Below, piece by piece: positions 28,153-37,367 of a stretch of 64,000 bases of DNA (positions are counted from its first letter, which is position 1; the number at the start of each line of letters is the position of its first letter). Both the position numbers and the translations under genes were made by a program. The notes under the pieces are model-generated. The model did no database searches and was not told the DNA's origin. It saw nothing but the letters and a program-made list of their open reading frames with translations. Source of the stretch: Palsa-504 sp050011155. GTDB taxonomy: Bacteria > Actinomycetota > Actinomycetes > Streptosporangiales > Streptosporangiaceae. The stretch is from positions 13,512-77,511 of the forward strand of contig JBEKJP010000015.1 of the NCBI GenBank assembly GCA_050011155.1. The letters run 5' to 3'.

Positions 28153-29982
28153 TCACGGCCCGGTGACCCATAAGAATCCGGGGATGCCGCCGCCCTGGCC
28201 GTTCCCGCCTCCTTGGCCGTTCGCCGGGGGGCTGCCGCTGGCGGTCGGGCTCCCCGACGCCGTGGGCGACCCGGTCGGGGTCGCCGCCGCCGGCTGGACC
28301 AGGATCTGCACTGTCGTCCCCTGGGCCTCGGAGGTGTTAGCGGGGGGAGTCTGCTTCCAGACGGTGCCCGGCGCGGTCCCAGCCGGCCCGGCCACGGTTT
28401 CCGCCGTCACCTTGAAGCCCGAACTTTCCAGGGACGCTTCCGCGCTCGCCTGGCTCAGGCCGATCACGCTCGGCACGCTCGCGGCGCCGGAAACGAAGAT
28501 GGTGACCTGGGAGCCCGGTGGCGCCTGGGTGTTCGGTCCCGGGCTCTGGTTCACCACCGTCCCGGCCGGCTGGGTCGACGTGGTGTCCTGCGTGGTCTTG
28601 ACGGTGAAGCCGTCGTTCTGCAGGATCGACGCGGCGTCGTTCTCCTGCTTGCCTTGCACGTTGGGGACGGTCACGGGAGCCGCGCCGCTCGAGACGTACA
28701 GGGTCACCACGGTGCCGGCCGCGACGTTGTTGCCTTCCGGCGGGGTCGACCTGATGACCAGGCCCATCTTGACGCTGGAGTTGGGCTGGTTGATGACGGC
28801 CGACTTCAGGTGCGCGGCGGCGATCTGCCCCTTCGCCATGGCCACCGACTCGCCGTTCACGAGTGGTACGGCGTAGGTCTTCCCCCCGCCGGCCAGCAGG
28901 TAGAAGGCCACGCCGGCGACCACCCCAACTACCACGACCAAGCCCAGGACCCACGGGATCCAGCGGCGGCTCCCGCCTGCACCGCCCCGCCCCCGGTAGT
29001 CATAGTCCCGGCCGGCGTAGTCGTAGTCCTCGACCGGCGGGATCTGCGACGTCGCCCCCGCCATCATCGTGCCCGTGTTGCTCATCCGCTGGGTGTACTG
29101 CGGGTAATTGTCGAACCGGGTCGGCGGCGCGGCCGCCACTGGCATGCCTGAGGCGGCGCGCTGCAGGTCCGCGCGCATGTCCGCCGCGGTCTGGTAGCGG
29201 TCGGCCGGGGACTTGGCCATGGCCTTCAGCACGATCGCGTCCGCCCACGGGGGGACGTCCGGGTCGACCCGGGACGGCGGCACCGGGTTCTCCCGCACGT
29301 GCTGGTAGGCGATCGCCACCGGCGAGTCGCCGGTGAACGGAGGACGCCCGGTCAGCAGCTCGTACAGCAGGCAGCCGGTCGAGTACAGGTCGCTGCGGGA
29401 GTCGACCCGCTCGCCCCGGGCCTGCTCCGGCGACAGGTACTGCGCGGTGCCGATCACCTGCGCGGTCTGGGTCATGGTGGCCTGGGCGTCGCTCATCGCC
29501 CGGGCGATGCCGAAGTCCATCACCTTGACGTCGCCGTTGCGGGTCACCATCACGTTGCCCGGCTTGATGTCGCGGTGCACGATGCCGGCCTGGTGACTGT
29601 AGTCCAGGGCGCGCAGCACCCCGTCGATGATCTCCAGGGACCGCTCGGGCAGCAGCCGGTGGCCTTCCTGCAGCAGGTCCCGCACCGTGCGGCCGTCCAC
29701 GTACTCCATGACGATGTACGGGATCGGCATCCCGGAGGCCATGTCCTCGCCGGTGTCGTAGACGGCTACGATCGACGGGTGGTTCAGGGACGCGGCCGAC
29801 TGCGCCTCACGGCGGAAGCGCGCCTGGAAGATCTGGTCTCTGGCCAGGTCGGCGCGGAGCGTCTTGATCGCGACGATCCGATCGAGCCGGATGTCACGCG
29901 CCCGGTACACCTCGGCCATGCCGCCGCGGCCCACCACGCCGTCAAGCTCGTAGCGGCCGCCCAGTAGACGGGGCTGAGTCAT
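28153..29982 (-). CDS. pknB: Ser/Thr protein kinase PknB with PASTA repeats
   Basis: A 609-residue receptor kinase. The kinase domain (residues 8-275) has the glycine loop GRGGMAEVYRA, VAIKTL, HRDIKPGNV, DFGIAR and an activation loop with two threonines (TMTQTAQVIGTAQYLSPEQ). A juxtamembrane linker and one membrane span (WIPWVLGLVVVVGVVAGVAF) follow. Outside the membrane are three PASTA repeats and a Ser/Thr/Pro/Gly-rich tail; mycobacterial PknB has four. PASTA domains sense muropeptides or lipid II and the kinase controls cell-wall growth. It is the last gene of the fhaA-to-pknB block. GTG 29991 is an alternative start. Confidence 0.95.
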   Translation of the reverse strand: MTQPRLLGGRYELDGVVGRGGMAEVYRARDIRLDRIVAIKTLRADLARDQIFQARFRREAQSAASLNHPSIVAVYDTGEDMASGMPIPYIVMEYVDGRTVRDLLQEGHRLLPERSLEIIDGVLRALDYSHQAGIVHRDIKPGNVMVTRNGDVKVMDFGIARAMSDAQATMTQTAQVIGTAQYLSPEQARGERVDSRSDLYSTGCLLYELLTGRPPFTGDSPVAIAYQHVRENPVPPSRVDPDVPPWADAIVLKAMAKSPADRYQTAADMRADLQRAASGMPVAAAPPTRFDNYPQYTQRMSNTGTMMAGATSQIPPVEDYDYAGRDYDYRGRGGAGGSRRWIPWVLGLVVVVGVVAGVAFYLLAGGGKTYAVPLVNGESVAMAKGQIAAAHLKSAVINQPNSSVKMGLVIRSTPPEGNNVAAGTVVTLYVSSGAAPVTVPNVQGKQENDAASILQNDGFTVKTTQDTTSTQPAGTVVNQSPGPNTQAPPGSQVTIFVSGAASVPSVIGLSQASAEASLESSGFKVTAETVAGPAGTAPGTVWKQTPPANTSEAQGTTVQILVQPAAATPTGSPTASGSPTASGSPPANGQGGGNGQGGGIPGFLWVTGP

Positions 29983-30024
29983 ATCTCGCACTGTGCCAAA
30001 CCACCCTGCGTTTTTCTAGTTTCT

Positions 30025-31386
30025 CTAGGACGTCGTCGGCGGAGTAGTCGAGGTCGACGAGCCCGTCGGAGCCGGTGAGGTCGACGTGTCCGTCGGTGTC
30101 GGTGAGCTGCTGGTCGAATCGGATGGGCTCGCCGACGGCGAGGCCGTGGATGACTTCGTCGGTTTAACGGTCTTCTTCGGCTTCGGGTTGCGGGTCGAAC
30201 TGGGCGTCGCGGATGGCTGCTCCCGGACCAGGGTGGGGCTCGGAGTCGGTGACGGCGACGGGCTGCTGGCGGACGGGGTCGGCGTGACCGGCGCCGTGCT
30301 GAGGTGCTGCGCGGTGTTGCTGTGCACGTCCCCGGTGTTCCCGCTGGACGTATGGCTGGTCAGGTAGAACCCGGTCGCGATGGCGGCGGCGCACAGGGCC
30401 GCGGTCGAGCCGATCGCCACGAGCTGGCGACGGCTCGTACGGCGCGGGCCGTAGGTTTCCCCGGCGTCTTCCCCGCTGGGCACGGGCCCGGTCAGCGCGG
30501 CCGGGAGGTCCCCCCGGGTCGGCCCCGGGTATCCGGGGGGGGCCACCGTCTGGCCCAGGGCGAGCGTGCCGCGCAGCACGTCGGCCCGGTCGCCGACCGC
30601 CCACATGCTGGCCGGGCGTTCCTCGGGGGTCTTGGCCAGCATGTGGTAGACCAGCTCGCTGACCGGCGGCGGCACGTCCGGCGGCAGCGCCGGGACCGGC
30701 TCGTGCTTATGCGCGAACGCGATCGCCAGCGGCTCGCTGGCGGTGAAGGGCGGACGCCCGGCCAGGCACTCGTAGGCGACCACGCCGAGCGAGTAGATGT
30801 CGGAGGCGTCGGTCACCGGGGACCCGGTGGCCTGCTCGGGTGACACGTACATCGCGGTGCCCATGACCATGCCGGTCTCGGTCAGGTGCGACGCCTGGGC
30901 CGCGGCTACCGCCGTAGCGATGCCGAAATCGGTGATCTTCGTGGTGCCGCCCGCGGCCACCAGCAGGTTGCCCGGCTTGATATCGCGGTGCACGATGCCG
31001 GCCTGGTGCGCGGCGTCGAGCGCGCGCGCCGACTGGCTGATGATGTCCAGGGTGGCGTCCGGGGAGAGCCGTTCCGCCCGGGCCAGGATGGCGGACAGCG
31101 GCTCGCCGTTGACCAGCTCCATGACCAGGTAGGCCCCGCCGAATTCGGCGGACTCGCCGTAGTCGTAGACCCGGGCGATACCCGAGTGGGAGAGGCTGGC
31201 CGCGTACCGCGCCTCGGCCCGGAAGCGGGCCAGGAACGCCTCGTCGCCCGCCCGCCCGGTGGGCAGCAGCTTGACCGCCACGGCCCGGTTGAGGAGGCTG
31301 TCTTCGGCACGCCAGACCTCACCCATGCCGCCGGCCGCGATGCGGTCGGTCAGCCGGTAGCGGCCGGCCAGCAGATAATCGCTCAC
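30025..31386 (-). CDS. pknA: Ser/Thr protein kinase PknA
   Basis: A 453-residue membrane kinase: AAGGMGEVWRAED, VAVKLLP, HRDIKPGNL, DFGIATAV, MGTAMYVSPEQATG, then a membrane span (LVAIGSTAALCAAAIATGFYL). A low-complexity extracellular tail of Ser, Thr and Pro with no PASTA repeats follows. It acts with PknB on division and cell-shape proteins. The GTG start shares its first G with the last base of the pbpA stop codon, which indicates coupled translation. The long STP tail is probably a disordered, possibly glycosylated, cell-wall-facing segment. Confidence 0.94.
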   Translation of the reverse strand: MSDYLLAGRYRLTDRIAAGGMGEVWRAEDSLLNRAVAVKLLPTGRAGDEAFLARFRAEARYAASLSHSGIARVYDYGESAEFGGAYLVMELVNGEPLSAILARAERLSPDATLDIISQSARALDAAHQAGIVHRDIKPGNLLVAAGGTTKITDFGIATAVAAAQASHLTETGMVMGTAMYVSPEQATGSPVTDASDIYSLGVVAYECLAGRPPFTASEPLAIAFAHKHEPVPALPPDVPPPVSELVYHMLAKTPEERPASMWAVGDRADVLRGTLALGQTVAPPGYPGPTRGDLPAALTGPVPSGEDAGETYGPRRTSRRQLVAIGSTAALCAAAIATGFYLTSHTSSGNTGDVHSNTAQHLSTAPVTPTPSASSPSPSPTPSPTLVREQPSATPSSTRNPKPKKTVKPTKSSTASPSASPSDSTSSSPTPTDTSTSPAPTGSSTSTTPPTTS

Positions 31387-32870
31387 TACTTCCCCACGGC
31401 AGACTGGTATGCCTTGATGACCTGCACAGCAATAGGTGCGGCCGCCGAGGCACCATAACCGCCGCCCTGAATTATGACGCCGACGGCGATGTCAGGGTTG
31501 CCGTACGGAGCGAACGAGGTGAAAGCGGCGTCGTTCAGGCTGACCGTGCCGGTCTCGGCCGTGCCGGTCTTGCCCGCGATGACCAGGCCGCCCTCGGCAT
31601 TGGCATTGAAGGCGAAAGCGGTGCCGTTGCTATCCTGCACCGCGGCGCGCATCATCAGGGCCACGCTGCTGGCCACGGACGAGGAGACCGGCTGGCTCAG
31701 CACCGACTGCCCGGTGCTCTGCACGGTGCTCAGGTCGCTCGCCATGACCTGCTTGACCAGGTAGGGCTTCATCAGGGTGCCGCCGTTGGCGATGGCCGCG
31801 GCGAGCATGGCCTCCTGCAGTGGGGTGACGGTGTCGCTGAACTGCCCGATCGCCGAGAACGCGGTCAGCGCCTGGCTGGGCGGTATGACGTAGTCGCTCT
31901 TCGCCACGGGCAGCGGGATGGACAGGTTCGCGTCGTTCATGCCGAACTTCTGCGCCATGTCGTTGAGCGCGTTGGCCCCGAGGTTGATGCCGATCTTGCC
32001 GAACGTGGTGTCGCAGGACTGGGCGAACGCGGTGATCAGCGGAACCTGGCCGGAACCGTCGCCGCAGGTCTCGCCCTGGTCGTTGTGGAGCACATGATCG
32101 GTCTGCGGCAGCGTGAGGTCGGTCGGCGAGTAGAACTTGGTGTTGACCGTGGCGCTGGGGTTTTGCGTCAGCTGCGCCGAGCTCGTCACGATCTTGAACG
32201 TCGAGCCGGGCGGGTACGTGCCCTGCAGGGCCCGGTTGACCAGCGGCTGCGACTTGTCCGTGAGCAGCTGCTTGTCCACCTGGTTGAGCTTGGTGCCGTC
32301 ATGGATGGCCAGCTCGTTCGGGTCGTAGGACGGGTAGCTGGCCAGGGCGAGGATCGCCCCGGTCTTCGGGTCGATCGCCACCACCCCGCCCGGCTTGCCG
32401 GTGGCCTTGAGCGCGTCGTAGGCCGCGGTCTGGGCCTTGGAGTTGATGGTGAGCTCGACGGTCGCGCCCTTGGTCGTCTTCCCGGTGATCAGGTCGATGA
32501 TCTTCCTGACGTCCAGGGCGGAGTCGTTGCCGGACAGCAGCGAGTTCTCCGACGCCTCGATGCCGGTGTTGCTGAAGATCGTCTCGGTCCCGGTGACCGA
32601 GGAGTACTCCGGACCGAACGGGTATTTCCGCTGGTACTTGATGGAGTCGTTAGGGCTGCTGCTCGGTACGGAGGTGGCGATGGTCACGCCGTCCGAGGTG
32701 ACGATGTTGCCGCGCTGGTACTGGTTCTGCGCCGCGTAGAAGGCCCGGGAGTTCCCCGGCTTGCTCGCCAGGCTGGCCGTATCGAAGCCCTGCAGGTAGT
32801 TGACGTTGATGAGGAGCAGCAGGAACATCACGAGGACCGCGATGGAAATCCGGCGCAGGGCCCGGTTCAC
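31386..32870 (-). CDS. pbpA: Class B penicillin-binding protein PbpA (transpeptidase)
   Basis: A 494-residue protein with an N-terminal anchor (IAVLVMFLLLLINVNYLQGF), a dimerisation region and a transpeptidase domain. The active-site motif is STFK (in YPPGSTFKIV) and the third motif is KTGTAE. The second motif region reads SCDTTFG, where many PBPs have SxN. It cross-links peptidoglycan together with RodA. The GTG start overlaps the rodA stop by 4 bases. Confidence 0.95.
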   Translation of the reverse strand: MNRALRRISIAVLVMFLLLLINVNYLQGFDTASLASKPGNSRAFYAAQNQYQRGNIVTSDGVTIATSVPSSSPNDSIKYQRKYPFGPEYSSVTGTETIFSNTGIEASENSLLSGNDSALDVRKIIDLITGKTTKGATVELTINSKAQTAAYDALKATGKPGGVVAIDPKTGAILALASYPSYDPNELAIHDGTKLNQVDKQLLTDKSQPLVNRALQGTYPPGSTFKIVTSSAQLTQNPSATVNTKFYSPTDLTLPQTDHVLHNDQGETCGDGSGQVPLITAFAQSCDTTFGKIGINLGANALNDMAQKFGMNDANLSIPLPVAKSDYVIPPSQALTAFSAIGQFSDTVTPLQEAMLAAAIANGGTLMKPYLVKQVMASDLSTVQSTGQSVLSQPVSSSVASSVALMMRAAVQDSNGTAFAFNANAEGGLVIAGKTGTAETGTVSLNDAAFTSFAPYGNPDIAVGVIIQGGGYGASAAAPIAVQVIKAYQSAVGK

Positions 32871-34297
32871 TTCAGCGTCACCACCTGGGTCAGTCCCTCC
32901 TCCTGTATCGGCCGCGGCGGCGGGCGGCGCGCGGTGTCGCTCAGCCTGGCCAGCAGGCTGATGAGTATCCAGCTGCCCACCAGCGAGGACCCTCCCTGGG
33001 AGAGGAAGGGGGTGGTGATGCCGGTCAGCGGGATGAGCCGGGTGACGCCGCCGACGATGACGAACACCTGCAGGGCCAGCATGAAGGACAGGCCGCCGGC
33101 CAGCAGCTTGGAGAACGAATCCTTGACCGACATGGCGGTCCGCAGCCCGCGCTGCACGATCAGCGCGTAGATCAGCAAGATGGCCATCACTCCGGCCAGC
33201 CCGAGCTCCTCACCGAACGCGGTGAACACGAAGTCGCTCTGCACCAGCGGGGTGATGTACGGCTGGCCGCCGCCTAGGCCCTTGCCGAGCAGGCCGCCGT
33301 TACCCATCCCGTACAGGCCCTGGACCAGCTGATAGGAGTTGCCCTGCACGTTGGCGGTGGTGAACGGGTGCAGCCAGATATCGAACCGCTCGCCGACGTG
33401 GCCGACCAGCTTGCTCGCGGTGATCGCGCCGACCACGAACATGAGGAAGCCGATCAGCAGCCAGGAGGTCCGGGCGGTCGCGATGTAGATCATTGCCACG
33501 AACAGGCCCATGAACACGGCGCTGGTGCCGATGTCGCTCTCGAAGACGAGCAGCAGCAGGCTGGCCGCCCAGGTGAGCAGGATCGGGCCGAGGTCACGGG
33601 CCCGGGGCAGGTCGATGCCGAGTACCCGGCGGCCGGCCAGCGCCAGCACGTCCCGCTTGGCCACCAGGTACCCGGCGAACGAGATGGCCAGGGCCAGCTT
33701 GGCGAACTCCTCCGGCTGGATGGTGGTGAACGAGCCGAACCGGATCTGGATCTTGGCCCCGTTCACCTCGCTGATGGATCCCGGGAGCAGCGCGGGCAGC
33801 GCGAACAGCAAGATCCCGGCCGCCCCGAGGGTGTACGTATAGCGCTGCAGCACGCGCGGCTCACGGATAAAGGCGAGAATGGCGACGAAGCAGCCGATAC
33901 CGATGGCCGAGAAGGCGATCTGCAGGTTGGCCTGGGAGGTGCTGAGCGCGGGTTGGCCGGTGGCCGGGTTGACCTGCGCCGACAGGCGGTACATCATCAC
34001 GATGCCGAGCCCGTTGAGCAGGGTCGCGAGCGGGAGCAGCAGCGGGTCGGCCCACGGGGCCCACCGCCGCATGGCCAGGTGCGCCCCCGCGATGATGACC
34101 ATGTAGGCGACCAGGTACTCGGCCACCCCCGAGGGCAGCTTGCCCTTGAGGCTGAAGCCCACGTTCGCCATGGCGAACACGATCAGCGCGAAGGCGAAGA
34201 CGAGCATGATCAGCTCGGTGCGCCGCCTGCTGCGGGTCACCGGGAGCAGCGGGTCCGTCGGGTCAACGGCCGGCGCCGGGGCGGTGGCGCTACTCAC
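32867..34297 (-). CDS. rodA: RodA/FtsW family peptidoglycan polymerase (SEDS)
   Basis: A 476-residue polytopic membrane protein with SEDS features: LVFESDIGTSAVFMGLF, NSYQLVQGLYGMGNGGLLGKGL, QSDFVFTAFGEELGLAG and GVTRLIPLTGITTPFLSQGG. It polymerises lipid II and works with PbpA. GTG 34297 overlaps the pstP stop as GTGA; the frame is open farther upstream, but that extension lacks membrane character. Confidence 0.95.
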   Translation of the reverse strand: MSSATAPAPAVDPTDPLLPVTRSRRRTELIMLVFAFALIVFAMANVGFSLKGKLPSGVAEYLVAYMVIIAGAHLAMRRWAPWADPLLLPLATLLNGLGIVMMYRLSAQVNPATGQPALSTSQANLQIAFSAIGIGCFVAILAFIREPRVLQRYTYTLGAAGILLFALPALLPGSISEVNGAKIQIRFGSFTTIQPEEFAKLALAISFAGYLVAKRDVLALAGRRVLGIDLPRARDLGPILLTWAASLLLLVFESDIGTSAVFMGLFVAMIYIATARTSWLLIGFLMFVVGAITASKLVGHVGERFDIWLHPFTTANVQGNSYQLVQGLYGMGNGGLLGKGLGGGQPYITPLVQSDFVFTAFGEELGLAGVMAILLIYALIVQRGLRTAMSVKDSFSKLLAGGLSFMLALQVFVIVGGVTRLIPLTGITTPFLSQGGSSLVGSWILISLLARLSDTARRPPPRPIQEEGLTQVVTLK

Positions 34298-35889
34298 GAG
34301 CTTCCCGCGGCCGCCGGGGCGAGGGCACTGGCCGGGATGCCGAAGGCGGCGGGCGACGGGCACGTCTGCGCGGGCTGGGCCGGCCGCGCGGGCGGCGGCT
34401 TGGGCTTGTCCTTGGCCGGCTTCTTGTTCTTGTTGAACTGCGTCAGGTCCGCCTGGTAGGTGTTCTCCTGCTGCACCCAGTCCCGCAACGCGGTGTACTC
34501 CTGGTGGCAGGTGCTGACGGCGGAACGGACGTTCGTCACGATCGCCTGCGCGTCATGCAGGTTGCTGGCCGCGTCGGTGGCCTGGAGCGTCTGCTGGTAA
34601 GGCGTCGGCACCTGGGCGAGCTTGATCCCGGTCGACTGATAGGGCCGGGACAGGCTGACTCCGACGATCCGCTCGTTGACGCCGCGGTAGATGACCACCT
34701 GGCCGCTGTTGTCGGCCCCGACGTAATACTGGTCCTGGCTCCACCGCCAGGCGACGTAGCCGCCGCCGATGACCACGGCCAGCAGTACCACCAGCGAGGT
34801 GGTCACGATCGGCCAGCGCCGCCGGCCGGCTCGCCTGCCGCGTTTCGGCTGGCCGCGGTGGCCGCCGCGGGACCCGGCGGGCCGGATCGCGGTCAGGTCG
34901 GTGCCGTTCTCGCTCGCCATCGCGAGCGCCAGGGCCGGGTCCAGCGGGTCCAGGTCGTCGGCCGTAAGCATCGGCTGCGGGGCGGTCAGCGCCGGCCGGC
35001 CATGCTGGTCGTAGACGCCGGTGAAATGACTGTCCAGCCGCTCGTCGAGGTCGTCGAACGGGCCGTCGACCGATCCCGGGGACCCGTCCGTGCTCAGCCG
35101 CGGATCGGCGGCGTTCGCCGCGGCGCCGGCCATAACCGGGGTGCCGGTCGGCGGCAGCCGGGACGAGGCGGCGTCCACCACGTCCGCCACGATGCAGGTG
35201 ATGTTGTCCGGGCCGCCGCCGCGCAGCGCGAACTCGATGAGCTGGCGGGCGACCGCCTCGGGCTCGTCGATGGTGGCCAGCGCCTCGCGCAGCATCTCGT
35301 CGCTGACGACGCCAGACAGCCCGTCCGAGCAGAGCAGGTAGCGGTCGCCCACCTGGCTGTCGTGCACGGACAGGTCAGGCTCCGCGACCGATCGGCCGTC
35401 GAGTGCCCTGAGCAGCAGCGAGCGCTGCGGATGGCTCGAGACGTCGTCGACGCTGATCCGGCCCTCGTCGACCAGCGACTGCACCAGCGTGTGGTCGTGG
35501 GTGATCTGGTAAAGCTCGCCCTCTCGCAGCAGGTACCCACGAGAGTCGCCGATATGGCACACGGCCGCGTGCCCGTCGGACCAGAACAGCGCGGTCAGCG
35601 TGGTGCCCATGCCCTCGACGGCCGGGTTGGCGATGATCATCTCCTGCAGCCGGGTGTTGGCCGCCGCCACCGCCGAGGACAATTCCGCCAGCATGTCACC
35701 GCCGGGCGGCTCGGAGTCGAGCTTGGACATCGAGGAGATGGTCAGGGAACTGGCCACCTCGCCCGCGGCATGCCCGCCCATCCCGTCCGCCACCGCGAGC
35801 AGGCGCGGTCCCGCGTACGCCGAGTCCTCGTTGCCTTCACGGAGGAGCCCGACGTCGGAACGTACCGCGTAGCGGAGTACTAGTGTCAT
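34294..35889 (-). CDS. pstP: PP2C-type Ser/Thr phosphatase PstP
   Basis: A 531-residue protein. Residues 1-240 are a PP2C domain with metal-binding motifs SDVGLLREGNEDSAY, VADGMGGHAAGE, HIGDSRGYLL, LCSDGLSGVV and GGPDNITCIV. A basic linker (RGGHRGQPKRGRRAGRRR), one transmembrane helix (IVTTSLVVLLAVVIGGGYVAW) and a 150-residue extracellular part follow. It reverses PknA/PknB phosphorylation. The stop-start overlaps with fhaB and rodA are 4 bases each. Confidence 0.95.
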   Translation of the reverse strand: MTLVLRYAVRSDVGLLREGNEDSAYAGPRLLAVADGMGGHAAGEVASSLTISSMSKLDSEPPGGDMLAELSSAVAAANTRLQEMIIANPAVEGMGTTLTALFWSDGHAAVCHIGDSRGYLLREGELYQITHDHTLVQSLVDEGRISVDDVSSHPQRSLLLRALDGRSVAEPDLSVHDSQVGDRYLLCSDGLSGVVSDEMLREALATIDEPEAVARQLIEFALRGGGPDNITCIVADVVDAASSRLPPTGTPVMAGAAANAADPRLSTDGSPGSVDGPFDDLDERLDSHFTGVYDQHGRPALTAPQPMLTADDLDPLDPALALAMASENGTDLTAIRPAGSRGGHRGQPKRGRRAGRRRWPIVTTSLVVLLAVVIGGGYVAWRWSQDQYYVGADNSGQVVIYRGVNERIVGVSLSRPYQSTGIKLAQVPTPYQQTLQATDAASNLHDAQAIVTNVRSAVSTCHQEYTALRDWVQQENTYQADLTQFNKNKKPAKDKPKPPPARPAQPAQTCPSPAAFGIPASALAPAAAGSS

Positions 35890-36362
35890 CTGCGCAGTTC
35901 CAGAACGGTTTTACCGATGCGGATCGGCACGCCAAGCGGCACGGGCATGGGCCGTGTCACCTTCTGCCGGTCCAGGTAGGTGCCATTGGTCGACCCGAGG
36001 TCCTCGACGATCCACTGTCCGTCCTGTGGGAAAATCCGGGCATGTCGGCTTGAAGCGTAGTCGTCGTTGAGGACCAGCGTGGCATCATTGGCCCGCCCGA
36101 GCGTGATCTGCTGCTGGGCGAGGTCGATGCTGGTGCCCTTCAGCTGGCCTCCCGTTACCACCAGGACCCGGGGCGAGCCGCGGCCGGGCCGTGGCGCCCG
36201 GGCCGGGCGGGGTGCCTGGGCCTGCCCGGCCTTGCCGCGCCGGGCCGTCCCGGACGGGCCGCCGAGCAGGTCAGTGCGGACGACTCCGATGGCCGCTATG
36301 ACAAATAGCCACAGCACGGCCAGGAACGCCACCCTGATGATGGTGAGAGAAAGCTCATTCAT
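35886..36362 (-). CDS. fhaB: FHA-domain protein FhaB
   Basis: A 158-residue protein with an N-terminal membrane helix (IRVAFLAVLWLFVIAAIGVV), a basic Pro/Arg linker and a C-terminal FHA domain (ITLGRANDATLVLNDDYASS, RHARIF, DLGSTNGTYLD). It binds phosphothreonine on kinase substrates and belongs to the conserved kinase block. It is separated from fhaA by 21 bases. Confidence 0.94.
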   Translation of the reverse strand: MNELSLTIIRVAFLAVLWLFVIAAIGVVRTDLLGGPSGTARRGKAGQAQAPRPARAPRPGRGSPRVLVVTGGQLKGTSIDLAQQQITLGRANDATLVLNDDYASSRHARIFPQDGQWIVEDLGSTNGTYLDRQKVTRPMPVPLGVPIRIGKTVLELRR

Positions 36363-36383
36363 CTGCGGCCACGCCCCTGGACC

Positions 36384-37187
36384 CTAGTAGCTGGTGCGCG
36401 AATAGGCACTGCCCTGGCCGTCATCGCGGTCAGGGCCATCCTGGCGGAAGATCAGGGTAGTCCGGCCCAGCGAGACGTGAGTCCCGTCGGTGAGCGCTAC
36501 CCGCCTGACCGGCTGGCCATTGACGAAGGTGCCGTTGGTGGAGCTGAGATCGACCAGGACCACCTGGCCGTTTTCCACCCTTAGCTCCGCGTGGTGGCGG
36601 GACACGCCCGGATCGACCAGTCGGAGATCACAATCCGTGCCCCGGCCGAGCAGCGTCACGGGCGTCTGCAGTTCGTAGGTGTGCTGATCGCTGCCCTGGC
36701 CGCCGGGCGCTCCGGGGCCGGAAACCAGCAGCCGCGGGTGGCCGGGGAACCCGCGGCCCTGCGCGCGCGGCAGATCGCTGGCCGGCATCCTGATCTCGCC
36801 GCCCTCGATGGTGGAGCCGCGGATGACGCCGGACCGGATCCGGAACGTGCCCGTGGTCATGTCGGGCACTCCCTCAAACCGCATCCGCACCGGGCCGACG
36901 AACGAGTAGCCCTGTTCCTTGGCGTAGTCCCGGGCCAGGTTGGCGAGTTCGACGCCGAGGCTCTCGGCGTACACGTCGAGGCGCTCGTGGTCGCTCTCCG
37001 ATAGTTCGACGACGAAATCGTTCGGCACCAGCGTGCGGCCCTTGGCCACGATGGCGGCCCGGTCGTCCATTTCGCGCTGGACCGCGCTCGCCACCTCGAC
37101 CGGCTGCAGCTCGGACCTGAAGGCACGCGCGAAGGCACCCTCGACCATGCCTTCAAGACGACGCTCGAAGCGCTGCAGAACTCCCAA
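36384..37187 (-). CDS. fhaA: FHA-domain protein FhaA (DUF3662 plus FHA)
   Basis: A 267-residue protein: N-terminal DUF3662 domain (FERRLEGMVEGAFARAF, QPVEVASAVQREMDDRA, LVPNDFVVELSESDHERLD), a linker with Gly/Pro, then an FHA domain (VTLLGRGTDCDLRLVDPG, SRHHAEL, DLSSTNGTFVNG). In mycobacteria FhaA binds phosphorylated cell-wall regulators and the kinase PknB. The start is TTG 37187, just after GGAGG. It is the first gene of the seven-gene block and probably carries its promoter. Confidence 0.95.
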   Translation of the reverse strand: MGVLQRFERRLEGMVEGAFARAFRSELQPVEVASAVQREMDDRAAIVAKGRTLVPNDFVVELSESDHERLDVYAESLGVELANLARDYAKEQGYSFVGPVRMRFEGVPDMTTGTFRIRSGVIRGSTIEGGEIRMPASDLPRAQGRGFPGHPRLLVSGPGAPGGQGSDQHTYELQTPVTLLGRGTDCDLRLVDPGVSRHHAELRVENGQVVLVDLSSTNGTFVNGQPVRRVALTDGTHVSLGRTTLIFRQDGPDRDDGQGSAYSRTSY

Positions 37188-37275
37188 CGTGCCACCTCCC
37201 TTCGCGTCCCTTGCCCACGATCGTATCCGGGGCGCGGGAGCGCTCGCGGTCGTGCTAACCTACTCGTCGTTGCCC

Positions 37276-37358
37276 GGGCGGGTGGCGGAACGGCAGACGC
37301 GCACGGTTCAGGTCCGTGTGTCCGAAAGGACGTGAGGGTTCAAATCCCTCCTCGCCCA
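37276..37358 (+). tRNA. tRNA-Leu (anticodon CAG)
   Basis: The 83-base sequence folds with acceptor arms GGGCGGG/CTCGCCC and discriminator A at 37358. The anticodon arm CACGG-TTCAGGT-CCGTG has CAG at the centre. A long variable arm and a TPsiC arm (GAGGG-TTCAAAT-CCCTC) complete it. The CCA end is not encoded. Its position directly upstream of fhaA matches the tRNA-Leu next to the same block in mycobacteria. Confidence 0.97.
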
Positions 37359-37367
37359 CTTACTCTT

